Below are positions 34,344-48,116 of a stretch of 64,000 nucleotides of DNA, one piece after another. Source of the DNA: Ampelomyces quisqualis (taxonomy: Eukaryota; Ascomycota; Dothideomycetes; Pleosporales; Phaeosphaeriaceae); NCBI GenBank assembly GCA_018398575.1, contig JAGTXZ010000003.1, forward strand, positions 2,666,001-2,730,000, given 5' to 3'. Both the position numbers and the translations under genes were made by a program. Position 1 is the stretch's first letter; the number at the start of each line of letters is the position of its first letter. The notes beneath the pieces were generated by a model that did not search any database, was not told the DNA's origin, and saw nothing but the letters and a program-made list of their open reading frames with translations.

Positions 34344-37300
34344 ATGGCCTCGTCGAAAGAGTTGCTCATGAGCACGGGTGCCGCAACCTATCTCATCAAC
34401 CACATCGTCCTTCCGCCAAAGCTTCCTCAAGAGAGTGATTACAGCGCTCCGTTCGAAGATTGCCTTATTGATGCCACCATTTGCGCACTTCTCGATCTTC
34501 GAGACCATGCAGACGACCACGACTTAGCGAAGACCATCATGTCCGCTGTCGCAGCTATCACGAACCTCCAGCGCAGTAGAGACCAAGAAGGGAATGTCAC
34601 TGAAGTTCAGCTGGAAGGGCTGCTCGACAAACTCGCCCAAGCGACTACCGATGAGACATTACCTTTAGAGATCAAGGCCCAGAATGCAGGGCTCCTCATC
34701 AGTCGGCGCGGTGACAGTGTCATCTTTGAGTCTTTTGAGCTATCTCCCACCAACAACGCAGCCATGGGCAATAAAGGTCGGTTGATAAGGAAATTCCCCG
34801 GCTCGGCTTCTCAAGTGCACATTGCTGTCATGCAAGAGAGGCAATTCAGAGAGTCTCTCGCGTACAACGTTTCGAAGTTGGTGACTCAATTTGCGCCAGG
34901 CTGTCGGCCAAAGGTGCGAAAGAATGATTACATGGACGAAGAAGATCGCGACACGATTGCTCCGTTGTTAGTGTCAGACTGGTTAATGAACCACACCGCC
35001 GCCCTTGGTGGGTTCACGGATACTGTTCGCATTACCAAGAATACGCGGGAAGAAGTCCTATGGAATGATTGCAAGCATCCTTGGAGACGCTCTCCCCTGT
35101 GGCTCCTTATACGTGTCACCCTACAGTTGCACTTCACTAGGCAAGAGAGCATGCAGCAACGACCAGATGGCTTGTACAAGCTGTTTATGGCTCAGTTACT
35201 CGCACGTATGTTGCGTTTGGTACGTTGACCGAGCAAGAACCACGTTTAACAGCGACTAACACTTCTTCAGGCAAAAGATCACTGGGACGTCATTGGCAGT
35301 GAGGCCTTGTACATCATTAACGCCAAACTCGATCGCCGACTCCGCAAACTGGAAAAGCTGCAGCAATTGGAACTATTGCATCCTCGTTATACAGAAGGTC
35401 TTAAAGCTAGCATGGTGCATATCCACGCATTCATTGGTCGTCATTGGTCGACGCTCTCCGCGAACAAACACGCCGGCATCAACACTGATCTGCTTCGCGA
35501 CATACGCCCGGAGCATGACATCGACCTAAAGATACCGAAGCTTGACGAGTTCATCGTTGGAATAGCTGCTAGGCGTCCAGATTCTGCTTCAAAAACATTT
35601 ACGCCAGATTCAGAATATCCGGCATACTCTCCAAACGAACTGCCAACGGCTCTCAATGCTTTTGGTGACCACAAGTACTTCCGCATAGCTGCTTTGGAAG
35701 CCTGGGTTGAACAGCACCTCGAATCATGGCTGTCCATTCATCTTCACGAGGAGAGGACTTGCGAGCGAATTCATTGCCTAATGAAGACATATTATGCGAC
35801 CGCCAGTGCCGCATATGCAGCTATACCCGTTAGCCTTTCCGTCATGTACCTATCGCTTTTCGAACTTTGGGTTGCCTGCGACAAATCTGCATGCAGTCGT
35901 TATCCATTGCTATGTCAGTATGATCCTGAGCTGCGTCTAGATGAGCTTCAGTGTCTTGTTCTGCCGCTTGATGCTCAAATGGAGCGTCTACTCAAAGTAG
36001 AGCGCTATGTCAAGTCACGTAGGAATACGGCCATTGGAGGAGCACCTTCTGTCTTTCGAGAATTTGGGCATCCTTCGTCCTTCGCAGTCAATTTCTTCAA
36101 CCAGTCGCCCATACTGCAAACAGTTCTCTCGAATATTGAGCGCGATGCGAGTGACAAGCAGAGGCAAAAGCGCGAGGAACTCGCCAAGCTCAAACTCCGG
36201 TACAAAGAGCTTATGAACAACTACAATAGCAATGTGTGTGAGACTCGCGAGGAAGTTTACAACCGTCGTTACAGATACACGAGAACTGTACATTCGTACA
36301 GTTGTTCTAGATGTGCTTTCAAGAACGAGGCAGACAACTTGAGCATTCGCATCTACGAGTGGCCGCTTTCTCCCAACGAATCCACAGCCAAAGCAACGGT
36401 CTTTGAGCTTCAGATCCCCCAGGCCTTCAGCGAATGGAGAGATGCCTCCCTCTTCATGATTGCAACAGTTTTGCGGTATGCCATCGAGAAGCCCAACATA
36501 CCGCAATTCGAGTATACTCTGGATGAGCACCACGGCATCTGCCATCTATTGTCCACCGGGTACTCCGAGCGTCGCATTGTGCCTCTCTCATCCGTCAAGT
36601 CTCACACAACAACTCATCGCGGACACAAGGCTGGAACCATCTCTTATCTGCAGGACAAGGATGTCTGTCTCAACAATGCGCTACAATACGTCTACTATGA
36701 CAAGTCACAGCAAGCATACACTGGCGTATGCGAGTCTACTGAACATGTCGTCCAGAACTGCATGTATCGGATGCCCGATTCGCGTGCGGTGCCTCTGGAG
36801 CGCTTTCTCTATAGGCCACCATCTGACCCGAATGGTCGAACTCCGAACGAAGTAATCGCCAGCCTTGCCGACTGTCCTGCACACTTCTCAATCGACGAAT
36901 ACAAGGCCTTTGGGCTGTTGCCTTCGGGCTGCAACATCATCTACTCGAACATTCTTGTCCAACTGGCAACGCCATCCGTCGACTTTGCAAAAGCAGAGAC
37001 ACAGACTCTTCTTCTGCAGGTCATCGCACAGTGTGGAGTTGGGAATGATGCTTCGAGCCGCGTCAGTCATATCATCCTCGAGGATGAAACGTTCTGTCAC
37101 GCAGTTCTGGAGCAACTCGAAATTTCCTTACATCGTGTCTCAAAGAACTGGGAGTCCTGGAGGGCTGCTGCCACATTTGTTACGCTTTGTAGACGTATAC
37201 TAAGCTTGACCCTGTCAGATGATGTGGGAAAGCGCAGCTTGAGGTTCCTTGCTGATGCACGCAAAATCAGCATGGAATGGCTTGGACGACTGAGACAGGG

Positions 37301-40300
37301 AGCGAATGCCTCAACAGAGGAAGAACAGAGGACTGAACTATATTCGCGGGCCACCGAAATCGCTCTACTCTGCGTTCAGACCTACGACGTAGACGATGCG
37401 TTCTTTGAGGCCGTACTCCAATCGCCGTATTCTATGTCGACGCTGCTTCAATGCTCAATCATGGTCCAAGAGAATCATGCAGTAGCACAGTCAGAGTCCC
37501 AACATATCTACAGAGCGATGTTGCAGTCATGGAGGATCCTAATGTACCGGATTCTCCCGCAGCTTCGAAAAGAGATTCTTCACGGCAACTCAGCTCTCCA
37601 CACGGCGGTGCTTGAAAACTGGGCCGGATTTCAACCAGCTCCTGGATTGTGCTGGAAGATTCTCAGTGAGAGACATCAACACTGGTTGTACATTTGGTCA
37701 GGCTCACTCATGGTACATTTCAACCTGCTCACTGGAGAGTTGCTGGTGAACGGGCAACCATTAGCTCGTCTACCAGCCCACTTCGCGCAGCACTCAGATT
37801 ATAACGTTCTTTTCGGAGCATCGACTCTGGAGGTAGTCCCTACGGATTACCCAGGCATGCATTTCTCCGCCAAATCTTCGTATCACGACCACAATTTGCA
37901 CTTTGGCATGCAGAACGAGGACCTGCTCGTAGTTGCAATCAAGAACAAGACAACGTAAGATCCTTTCACCCAATCTCAGTTTCCCAGTACTAAAAGAACG
38001 TAGACTAAATCTTACGCCATCATGGATGTTCAACGGCTGTGTACCGCTGGCATTTGTAACCGACTACATTCACTGGTACGATCGCGATCGAAATGAAGTC
38101 TTGTTCCGGCTGCGTAAAGACCCTTGGTCTTGCGGGAGTGATGACTGGAAACTCATTTGGACAGGTCATAGTTGGCAACTCGTCAGAGAGGCGAGCATTC
38201 TCACAAGCATCTCTAGTAGCACTGCGCGGACGCTGTCGAAGATTCTCAACCCTTTGGAAGATCCCGAGCACATTCACGTCATCTTGGAATCTTCTACCCT
38301 CTCCTTGCACGTGCAGCTTCCAAGGCTGCAGCTTGATTTCCAGGTTGAGCACCAGGATGACAGAATCCAGTCCCGCCAGTACCGCGGAATGATCGTCGAC
38401 ACAGATCAGAATACGGGAACGTTGGTCGGTCTACTTAGCAAACTCGTCTTGCGCCCCAGCACCACGCTCGAAGACCGAATGGTGCTGATTCCTGTGCCAT
38501 GTGCTTTTGGCCCTCGTTCTATTACACGTGCTCAAGTACCAGACCAGCACCACGTGTATGTCCGGATCAACAAAGACGAAGCGCAAAAGGTCTTCGCATA
38601 CTCGCTAGACACTACACTCGGCCGCATTATCGAAAGCGGCGACGTTCAACGGAGGTTGTACCTTGCGTTCCTACATGCGATCACGTCGCATTGTCTACCA
38701 GATCCTTTGATAGGGTATACTGGAACTGAGTCTGCCCTGAAAATCTTGCAATCAGCAGCCGTTAGATCATTCGAATTCCTTTCTCAGGAAAATGTCGAAC
38801 TACTCCGGAATATAGCAGATCTTTCTCCTCTCAGAACCTTTTATCCACCGAATATTATGGATATGCAGCGAATCAAGTGGGACAAGGCATTGCCTTCACT
38901 ATCTCAGCACCCACAACTCCGCACTCTTGCGCAAGAAATTATCAATCAGGCTTTGACAATGCGCCTTTTCTACCCTGAGCATATGCCGAACACGCTTGAT
39001 TGGAAGAACTCGAATGCTCATCTCGAACAGAGAGACTCCATGCGCTCTTCCACCTTTCGCATTTGTGATTTTGGTGCAGAATCTCACATTGCAACCCAAG
39101 ACGCGTCTTACTCGGCTAGAGATGTTCATGTACGATCGCCTCGCGGTGAGCGTGCGCAAATTGCAGCAAATCTGGTCATTAGAGACCAAGTTGGTCTTCA
39201 CACGAGCATTATGAGTCTCGGCAGTTTAATGCTGCAGAAACACTTCAAGAGCCAGCCCATTCAGGGTGTTCGCAGCTCTTTCAATCCACGTGATTTGCGT
39301 TTCGATGCAGAGTGGTTATGCGATGCTACAAAGCTAGTCACAAAGGATTGGTGCAGTCTGCATAATGCTCTACCCGGCCTTGCGAGGACGAGTAACAAGT
39401 ACCATATTATGGCCTGGCTGTCCACCATGGCGTTTGCAGAATCAGCGGACATGTGTATCATTCAAGCCTTTGCAACATTTTACCGATCGCAGGTTTTGGC
39501 TACAGTCAAGCTGCCTACTGGGTTTTCCTTCGAGTTGTTGCACGGAAATACATATGCGCCTCATGAGATTGAGAGCATCGCCCGAACTTGTGCAAAGCCA
39601 TTTGACGGTTCTGCAGAAGTCGAACTTCCAAAACAAGGCACGGAAACTGACCAACAGCATATCAATCGAATTGAAACTCTCTTTCAAGATCGCAAGGATA
39701 AAGCCATTCGGGCTTTCGCCAACAACCTCGCGCAGCAGTGGCCTTGTCAAACACCTGTTTCGCCTACTACAACAGACATCGCAACCTACGTCGATGTTGC
39801 CACTGCGTTCCCGACAGTCACTTCGAAATTCAACACATGGTACCGCAATCGGCAATTTTTGAGCTATCTCCAGCAGACATCTACAATGATTGGGCAACAA
39901 GTTGTCTCTGCCGTACATCTATCGACACCTCGCTTGGGTGCACTCGCTGCAATTCGCAACACTAAAGGGGCAAAGATGATGTTTGGTGTTGAGCATGTAT
40001 TCGCTGCTAAACCTCCTCTGATTATAAGAGATGGTAATTATCATTCTGGCATGACTGGCATTGTTCCGCCCTCAGAGCCTAACTTGTCAACCGGGGAAAA
40101 CAATACTTTGTCGCAAAGTGGTCGCAGATTGGACAGTCTCGAGAAGCTTTGTGAAAGTCTCGGATCTCTTGCGACATCGAAATGCGAAACAGAATACGTC
40201 GAGAACCTACGGGCGAGCTGCACGTCACTTCAGAACCGCCAAGATCCAAGCCCGCAAGTCCCCCAGACGTGGTCGGGCCAAAATGTGCAACAAATCTTCC

Positions 40301-43300
40301 TTAGCTATCTTGATAACTGCAAGAGCTATTTTGAGTCTTTCAATCTTGCTTTGAACACAGCCGCGGCAGAAACTGGTTTGCTCAGTGATGAGATTGGGCT
40401 GCATATACAACATTCACCACGTATGTCACCGACTTTCTGGCTCAGCCAACTGCACCGGGACAGATTCACCACGTTGCCAGATTCATGGAAGACCGTGATC
40501 ATCGAATATGGTTTGGCTGTCACACAACTACATCGCGCACAAAGACTAGCTGCTCTTTCGAATAAGCCTGTGGAGTTGCTAGAAGAGCTCCGTCATGTCG
40601 GTCACAGCAATTGGAATCCCAAGGACTTCCCGGAAACTCTATTACTGGAGGTAGAGAGTGGTATCTTAATTCGCCAGGAGCAAGAGTTCATCGCGTCACA
40701 AATGCGGGACTCCCAGGATGCAACGAATATTGTGCTCCAGCTTTTGATGGGTGGTGGTAAGAGCAGTACGATCGTGCCGATGCTCGCAGCCTACTTAGCA
40801 GACAAGAAGAAGTAAGTTTCAAACCCTTTCCACAACGATTTCACCGTGAATACTAAAACTCCCGAAAAAGACTTGTGCGTATCGTAGTTGCCAAACCGCA
40901 GAGCAAGCAGATGTTGCACATGTTAGTGAGCAAACTTGGGTACCTGTTGAATAGGCGCGTTTACCATATGCCCTTTTCTCGTTCATTAAGACCAAACGCG
41001 GCAGACGCCGCTCTCATCCGAAAAAGCTATGAAGAATGCATAGCGAATCGAGGCGTGCTACTCATTCAGCCAGAGCATATCCTCTCTTTCAAGCTTATGG
41101 CGGTGGAGGCTGTGCTAGCGCATCTGCCATGTGCGCAGTCACTTTTGGAAATCCAAGAGTTCTTTGACCGGACGTGTCGCGACTTGGTGGACGAGAGTGA
41201 TGAGAACTTTTCCGTAAAGTTCGAGCTGATCTACACCATGGGCACTCAGCAATCGATTGAATTTGCCCCTCAGCGCTGGGTCATGATTCAAGCTGTAGTC
41301 GACCTCATCCCACGCTTCGCTAGGCAGGTGAAGAACGAATTACCAGAAGCAATTGAGATCCAACGAGACGATGCGGGCAGATTTCCCAGAGTTCGAATCC
41401 TGCGCACCGATGCAGCTCATCGTTTGTTATCGCTTGTTGCGAAGCATGTGGTGGAGTATGGTATTGTAGGGCTTCCAACCAGCTCGCAATCGCCTAAAGT
41501 CCAGGCTGCTCTTCTGCGATACATCACCGAACCCGACCTAACCGCTACCGAAATCTCATCAGTCGAAGAGAGCAAGTTCTGGACCGACAGTACCAAATCG
41601 CCATTATTGCTTGTTCGAGGGCTCATTGCTCGCGGCATCTTGCACTTTGCTTTGAGCACAAAGCGTTGGCGCGTGAACTTTGGTCTTGATTCAACTCGCA
41701 TTCCAGCCACTCAACTTGCAGTGCCATATAGAAGCAAGGACTGTCCGAGCCCACGCAGCGAGTTCTCACATCCTGATGTGGTTATTCTTCTCACACTCTT
41801 GTCGTACTATTATGGCGGAATTGGTAATCAAGAGTTGTTCGACTGTTTCGCTCATGTTATCAACTCAGACCAAGGAGCGATTCAGTATGATGAGTGGGTA
41901 GCTACTGCATCGCCTGATCTACCTAAACCTTTCCATCAACTGTCTGGCGTATCCACCAAAGATCGTCATCAATGCATCGTCGAGTTATTCCCAGGCCTAC
42001 GCTACTCGAAAAAGGCCATTGATTACTATCTCTCTTTCTTGGTCTTCCCAAAGGCTATGAGGGAGTTTCCCAGGAAACTGTCGGCCAGTGGGTGGGATAT
42101 CGGTGCAGTCAAGACACACCCTGTCACGGGATTTTCTGGTACGAACGACACTCTGCACCTACTACCGTTGACAGTGAAGCATTTGGACCTGCCTAGTCAG
42201 AGCCATACAAATGCTCTGGTTCTACAATACCTTTTGCAAGAGGAGACATCTGTCGAGCTTCTACCCCCACGAACGACCGCGAGCGGAAGTGATGCGGAAC
42301 ATCTCCTAGAACTCGTTGTTCGTATGCAACCTGAAGTCCGGGTTATGCTGGATTGTGGTGCTTCAATCCTGGAGCAAAACAACCACCAGGTGGCGGAAGC
42401 ATGGTTGAAGATGCGCGACCGTGACATTCAAGCTGTAGTATTCTTCGATGATGAGGAACTCTCGGTCTTGGACCGTGTAGGGCGTGTTGAACCGTTGCAG
42501 ACATCTCCTTTCGCCAAACACCTTGATGTCTGTCTCGTATACCTCGACGAAGCGCACACGAGAGGCACCGACTTGAAGTTACCCCGTAATTACAGAGCAG
42601 CTGTAACGCTCGGCCAAGGCCTTGTGAAAGACAAGCTCACGCAAGGTATGTGCAGCTATCTGTTTGTATGAAGTAACAATCACCAACATTATCATAGGCT
42701 GTATGCGAATGAGAAAGCTTGGCGTTGGTCAGTCAGTCGCCTTCATCGTGCCAGAAGAAATCTCTACAAAGATCCGCGAGCGGACAAGTAAGCGTTCTGA
42801 TCTACCTCTCGAAGTTAGCGACATTCTTTGCTGGTCTATCACAGAAACCTGGCAGGACCTGAAGCGGAGCATGCCGTTGTGGGCTGTTCAGGGTGAGAGA
42901 TTCGAGCGCAATAAGAATCTTTTGCAAGGCGCTTCGACTACCGAGGCCCAGGCGACTGCGTTCCTCGAAGATGAGGCTCAGTCGCTTGAGGTGCGCTACA
43001 AACCGCATCCGCAGGGAGAGAGTGGCATGAGTCTGTTGCGAAACTGGGACTTGAATAATCAAAACATCGCCCAGATTGTCACGCGATGCCAGGAGTTCGA
43101 AGCTATGGGCTTTGGTGCGGCTACCTTGAGCGAAGAGCAAGAGCGAGAACTTGCACCCGAGATTGAAGAAGAGAGGCAAATAGAGCGTCCTGCACGTCTG
43201 GACCCGGATAAGCACCTCGTAGATCCCGAAGTCGAACGTCTCGTCTGCACTGGCCGTTTCCGATCAGATTCATCCGCGTTCAAACCCGCTTTCCAGGCCA

Positions 43301-44043
43301 CATCGACAACGAGTGCTGCCCGATTCTTCCAGCCCAAGGACTTTCCGACCGACCTACTCGTTACAGCAGACTTTGAGCGCACTGTCAAGGCTCCAGCAGG
43401 TGTAGCGAGCCAGACATACGTCTCAGACTCTTACCAGAGGCCAGTTCAGTTTGTCCTGTCTGTGCGCAAATCCATCTTGAGTGACATCGAAAACCTGATT
43501 ATCATCAGCTCTTTCGAGGCCAACCAACTTCTTCCACTCATATCCAGGCATAAGAAGGTTACATTGCACATCTTCGCCTCCCGCGCCAACGTCAGCTACG
43601 CCTCGCTCGACAAGCTTGAGCTCTACAACGTTGGTCGCGACTTCTTTCCTGAGCGTGTCCCTCGCAGCCTCGCGGTACAGCTCAACCTCTTCGCTGGCAG
43701 TAAGTAATTTTTATTATATATAACACCCTTACTCTAGAACTAACTCTAACCTCAAGGCCTCTACCTTCGCTCTTTCCAAGAGTACACGGAGCTCTGCGAC
43801 TTCCTCGGTCTTTTGAGAAGCAAGCCTGTCGAAGGCCAGCAAGTCTACGCCGACGGCTTTATTGACCCACCTGCGGGCAAGTGGCAGCTCAAGCGTTCAC
43901 CCGTGCCTTTTCTGCGTATCTGGCTAATGAAGATCCGGAGAGAGGGTGAAGGCATCGAGAAGACACATCTAGGCAAGATTCTCAACGGCGTGCATCTGGA
44001 GGAAGCTGATTTCACGACTGATGTTGATATGACTGGTACTTGA
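34344..44043 (+). CDS. giant DUF6606/DUF3638/DUF3645 protein with SF2-helicase-like motifs
   Basis: Six exons (34344-35219, 35271-37954, 38004-40811, 40871-42645, 42698-43699 and 43757-44043) encode about 3,143 residues, and every junction keeps frame. Residues 10-290 fit the N-terminal DUF6606 block (TYLINHIVLPPKLP). The DUF3638 core runs from about residue 2070. It shows a Walker A-like GGGKSSTIVP (K2106), then RIVVAKPQSKQ, LLIQPEHILS and an acidic box DESDEN (about 2230). DUF3645 (FPKAMREFPRKLSASGWD) follows. After it come VVFFDDEE, LDEAHTRGTDLKLP (2682-2694) and GCMRMRKLGVGQSV. That order resembles helicase motifs I, Ia, Ib, II, IV, V and VI. The family is fungal and protist-wide and biochemically uncharacterised; some automatic annotations call it a ubiquitin thioesterase, and I see no protease signature I can name. 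Start chosen at MASSKELLMS. Confidence 0.9.
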
Positions 44044-44808
44044 AGGAGTGCACGAAATCGGTCTGGGTGGGTGAATAAAGACCGATGGATATGGAGAAGA
44101 GATTGCAGACAGGCATTATGAAACTGCAGCACATGAAGAGACATGATCTTTCTCAGTAACAAACCACATCAAGTCACGCTTAGCAATCTCCACGCCCTAG
44201 TGAATTCACTTCTCATCCTAAACACGCGCCTCGCCCCGTCTATTGCTATCCGACCTCGTGCTGACTAGTAACTACACGTCCTCTTCTTCCCTTCCCGCAT
44301 CCTCCTCGCCGTCATCTCCTCGCATGCCCTCCTCCCATGTAGACCCACCCACGCCCATCACCAGCCCATTAGTTTCCGTCATACACACACCGCTGCACGC
44401 AAGCACCGTGTCTGTCTCAAGCAAAAAGTCACCGACGCGCGACTTGGGCCCCAATGTCAATCAACGTCACGGCAAGAGCATGCCTGGGTGTCAAAGTGAA
44501 TCAGAGCAAAGTGAATGTGTCACGAGCATGCAGAAAAAGGCGGATTGAAGTTGGCGAAGCGTGTGGGCCAAGGATTCGCGCATGCAGCGCTCTGACGAGC
44601 CATGTCAAAACGGAGTACTCGGACGGAATCTATTCCTTGGTATGAAAATGCAACGTTCAAGGTCCATGTTGGGGGTGTACTTGGATTGGGACTATGAGGA
44701 CCCGTCTTTAAAGGCCCGGGTGTTTGATTGACAGGTGCTAGCACCGCGTGCCCGCATCACAATAGACTATTTCCCGCATCACATGGGCCAAAGACACGAG
44801 CAAGACGA
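44044..44808. other. convergent intergenic region
   Basis: About 765 bp between the stops of the giant gene and importin-9. It should contain both 3' UTRs. No gene or notable structure is visible beyond C/T-rich tracts near 44280. Confidence 0.55.
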
Positions 44809-47800
44809 CTAAGCCGCGCCATCTCTCAAGCGCTGCTTCTCCTCGTCGGTCAACATGTCAAACTCGTCGGCAAACCCCTGCGAGCCCGCCGCGCGTTTGA
44901 AAAAGTCGACCAGAAAGCCCTGCGTCTCGTCGTCTCTCTGCCGTCCTGACCCTGGCTCTTCATGCGCAAAAGCCATGAGTTGTTCTTTGCTGAATCCACT
45001 GCCGAGATCGACAAACGGATTCGGCTCGTCTTCCCAGTCGCCTTCGTCGGAGCCTTCCTCATCGGCCAGGTCGGCGGCAGCTTGGGCGTCGAGGGGCGCG
45101 CCGGATGCGGATTGTAGTTCGACGATGAGGACTTTGAGGATTTTGAGCGTCGCGGGGACAATCGAGTATTGGTCTGGACCTGGCAGTGGGGTGGTTTGTT
45201 AGCTAACGGTGCATGGTTGGGAGGGAATAGGAGGCCGCGAGACATACTCTTCTTGGCACGACTTCGAGTCATGATGCGGCCGTCGGTATTGGGGATTAAA
45301 TCACCTTTTACGTGGACTTGGGCTAGTCGGGGGTCCTTGAGGTCGTAAAGTTTTGATAGCGCGATGACGTTTTGTCGGATCTCGTCGTAGCCTGCGAAGT
45401 TGATCGAGTTCTCGAGCCATTTCGCCAACACAACTTGCAGTCCGTTTTGGCCGCCAATGTCTTGCCGAGCGAGGAAGTCTACAACCTCGGAGGCGTGGTT
45501 CAAGCTCAGTCGTGCGAATACGAGAGTCAGACTTTGAATGAAGGGTGCGTGATCCGCCGAAGCCAGGCGTACTGCGACACTTCGCAGAAGCTCCTCCAGA
45601 TAGGGTCCCAACCGCTCGTGGCCGGCCTTCTCGACAACCTCGGCGGCCAACGCGCCGACTTCACCAGCCGCATGAGCAGAGCATGATGAAAGCAGACGAG
45701 ATACGATGATCAAGACAACCTCAAGACCAGCCTTACCAGTGTCATCCCGCCATTCGAAGAGTTGGTGGTGATCATGCGAGAGTATGTTCTTCACAGCCAC
45801 GGTCGCAGACTTTAGCAACTCTTCATCGGTGCTTCCGAGCAGCAGCCGAGTGAGCTTCGGCAAGGTAGCTCCCACAAACCCAGCGGGAAGAGGTTCAGGG
45901 CCGTGCTCAGCGAGCACAGAGAGCAGATCTGCAGCAAGATTGCACAAAGCATTCTCCTCGGTGAGACTACCAACATCGAAGGCACCGGTCAGCGATGGCA
46001 GTACTTTGGCGCACAATTGGACGTAGGCATCTCCTCCCATCTGCAATATTGATTCCGTGACATCTTCAAATGTCTCGTTGACCATCATAGCGAGCTGGAA
46101 GTTGTTCGCGCCGTGGCTAGCGACTTGGAATAATGTGTCCAGCCCATTCGCAGTGATACAGATTCGTGTATCGATGAGGATGGCGTCTCGGAGTGTTTCG
46201 ACCAAGGTGACCATGAGATCGTCGCTATCAGCGAGCTCCTGAAGATCCTGGGCTGAAAGATAACCTGTGATTGCTGTGAGGATGGCGCCTTGCAGTGGTT
46301 GTGTCATGGAATGTGGGAGGGCTGCGAGGTAGAGTTGCAGAGCGCGGATGCAGGAGACTTGCACGACGTCAGACTCATCGTTGGCAATGGCCTGTAATGA
46401 GGCTTGGAGGAATTGGCTCGCGATGGGTTGCAGGGCATCGCCCGACGTTTGTGTCAAGCTACCAGCGACAAGATAGCCGCGGGCTCTGAGGAAAGGATGG
46501 GGTTGCTGCATGGCGAAGCGAGTGAAGTCGACGAAGCCAGTTGCAGCCTCTGGAGTGATTTGTTTCTCGACATCCTGGAAGTCACCAAGAAGCTGGTTCA
46601 AGACAAACAAGGCGGCTTCCTTTGCCTTCCAGTCGCTGGCCTCGGAGTAGAGGGCTCTTGTGTATGTCAACAGGCCGTTGATGGTAGGCTCCGTCAGCCA
46701 CTCGCCGAGCTTGATGACCAGGTCTCCGCATGCGGTTCGGGGTGTGTAGTTGGCAGTGACACTGGTCTCTTCGCTGAGGAAAATGTTGACATCGATATCC
46801 CACAGGCCCTCTTCTTCGGTAGTGATGTGCGCGTACGCGACCGCAAGCTTCATGACCTGGGTCACCCACGAAGACTCGGCCGTCTGTGTCGCAAGCTCCT
46901 GCTCCAGCTGTGCGCGCACCGGCGGGGCTCGCAGACATGCCTGCATAAAGTCAAGCTCCTCCAAGACAAGGAAGTCCAGGGTGTAGGGCAGTCTGTCTGC
47001 GTCCTCCAGCCGGCTCTGGCGCTCTTCCTGTATGTACATGAGCGAGTACGCGGGCTGCAGCAGCGAGAGTTCTCCCCAGGTCGCCTGGAAGAGGACGAGG
47101 CTTTGCGGCGAGAGGATGCCGGGAAAGACGGAGCGTATGCGCATGAGGACCTGGGCACGGTTAGACACGGACGACAGCGAAGCATGGCACTGCGTGTCTG
47201 CACACCTTGACGACCTGCAGCTTCAGGGCGACGATGCCCTTGAACGACTCGGCGCCCACGGCGTCGGCCTCGTCGTCCTCCAACGACGGCGGATCGGGCA
47301 GCCTGGTGTTGAGGACGCGGGCGAAGAAGGGGATCCACTGCTGGAGCATCTCGTCGGCGAAGCTCTTGACCATGGCCTTGTGGTCGTCCAGCACCATCTC
47401 CAGCATGTCGAAGCAGGCGCGGAAGACGCTGCAGGCCAGGGCGCGCAGGACGGGCCGGCGCTGCTCGCCGACGGCCACATGGTACAGCACGTCGACGAGC
47501 TGCGGCGCAATGGCGAGGAAGGTGGCCTCGTTGAGGCAGTCCTCGACGAGCTCGCCGAGGACCTTGAGGGCGCCGTGCAGCTGGCCGTCGGTGGCGGCGG
47601 GGACCAGCTGCAGCAGGTGGTCGAGCAGCTGCGGCCACTGCTCGGGATAGTCGGCGCTGGCGATCTTGCTGACGACGAGGCCGGCGGCGGCCCTGAGCTT
47701 GCCGTCGAGCTGGTCCGTGGTGGCGAGGGCCAGCAGCTGCTGGCGGATGCGCGGCTTGTTCTCGTCGGCGACCAGCTCGCGGCCCGCGTACTCGTCGACG

Positions 47801-48015
47801 GCGCTGCTCCAGCCCGCCAGCACGAGCTGCTTGAGGCAGAGCAGGGCGGCGTGGCGGATGTTGGGCGGCACATGGCCGTGGCACGCGATGCCGACGAGGC
47901 CGAGCGGCAGGTCCTGGTGGCCGTAGTGGGCGAGCAGCTGCTGCTCGGCGTGCCTGCGCGGGCCCTCTTGGGCGGCCTGGGTGGCGGAGAGCAGCTGCAC
48001 TAGCTGGTCTTCCAT
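44809..48015 (-). CDS. KAP114: importin-9 / KAP114 karyopherin
   Basis: An importin-beta family receptor. In yeast, Kap114 imports TBP, histones and other nuclear cargoes. Three exons (48015-47206, 47150-45248 and 45179-44809) give 1,027 residues, close to the family's 1,004-1,041. The protein is all HEAT-like helices. The N-terminal importin-beta domain covers about residues 23-100 (AEQQLLAHYGHQDLPLGLV...RHAALLCLKQLV). The C-terminal signature VKGDLIPNTDGRIMTRSRAKK is followed, through the last intron, by PDQYSIVPATLKILK, an acidic DEEGSDEGDWED stretch and a short end. Exon 1 is strikingly GC-rich, with GC-ending codons, unlike exon 2. The gene is divergent from REV7, with only about 100 bp between start codons. 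Confidence 0.93.
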
Positions 48016-48116
48016 GGCGGGCTTGTCGGGTTTTGGTGTTGTCTCTCGGATGCCCGGCCGTGGCGCCGACGCACACGCTGCTCTGCCTGCGCGCCCGGCC
48101 GCCTGCACACGCTGCC
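48016..48116. promoter_or_regulatory. 101-bp bidirectional promoter region, KAP114 / REV7
   Basis: The two start codons face away from each other across 101 bp, so both promoters must overlap here or lie within the transcribed sequence. The stretch is GC-rich and has no TATA box that I can see. It contains a 25-bp sequence repeated inside the REV7 coding region. Confidence 0.7.

Noticed and set aside
44272..44460. Short ORFs between the giant gene and KAP114
   Set aside because: They are low in complexity and lie in the expected 3' UTR region.
47032..48003. 323-codon plus-strand ORF antisense to KAP114
   Set aside because: An antisense frame kept open by GC-ending codons on the other strand. 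It is Gly/Val/Glu-rich with no domain.
48033..48116. Upstream in-frame start for REV7
   Set aside because: It would add a Pro/Ala stretch encoded by promoter and duplicated sequence. MAPTYLDCL is the conserved start.
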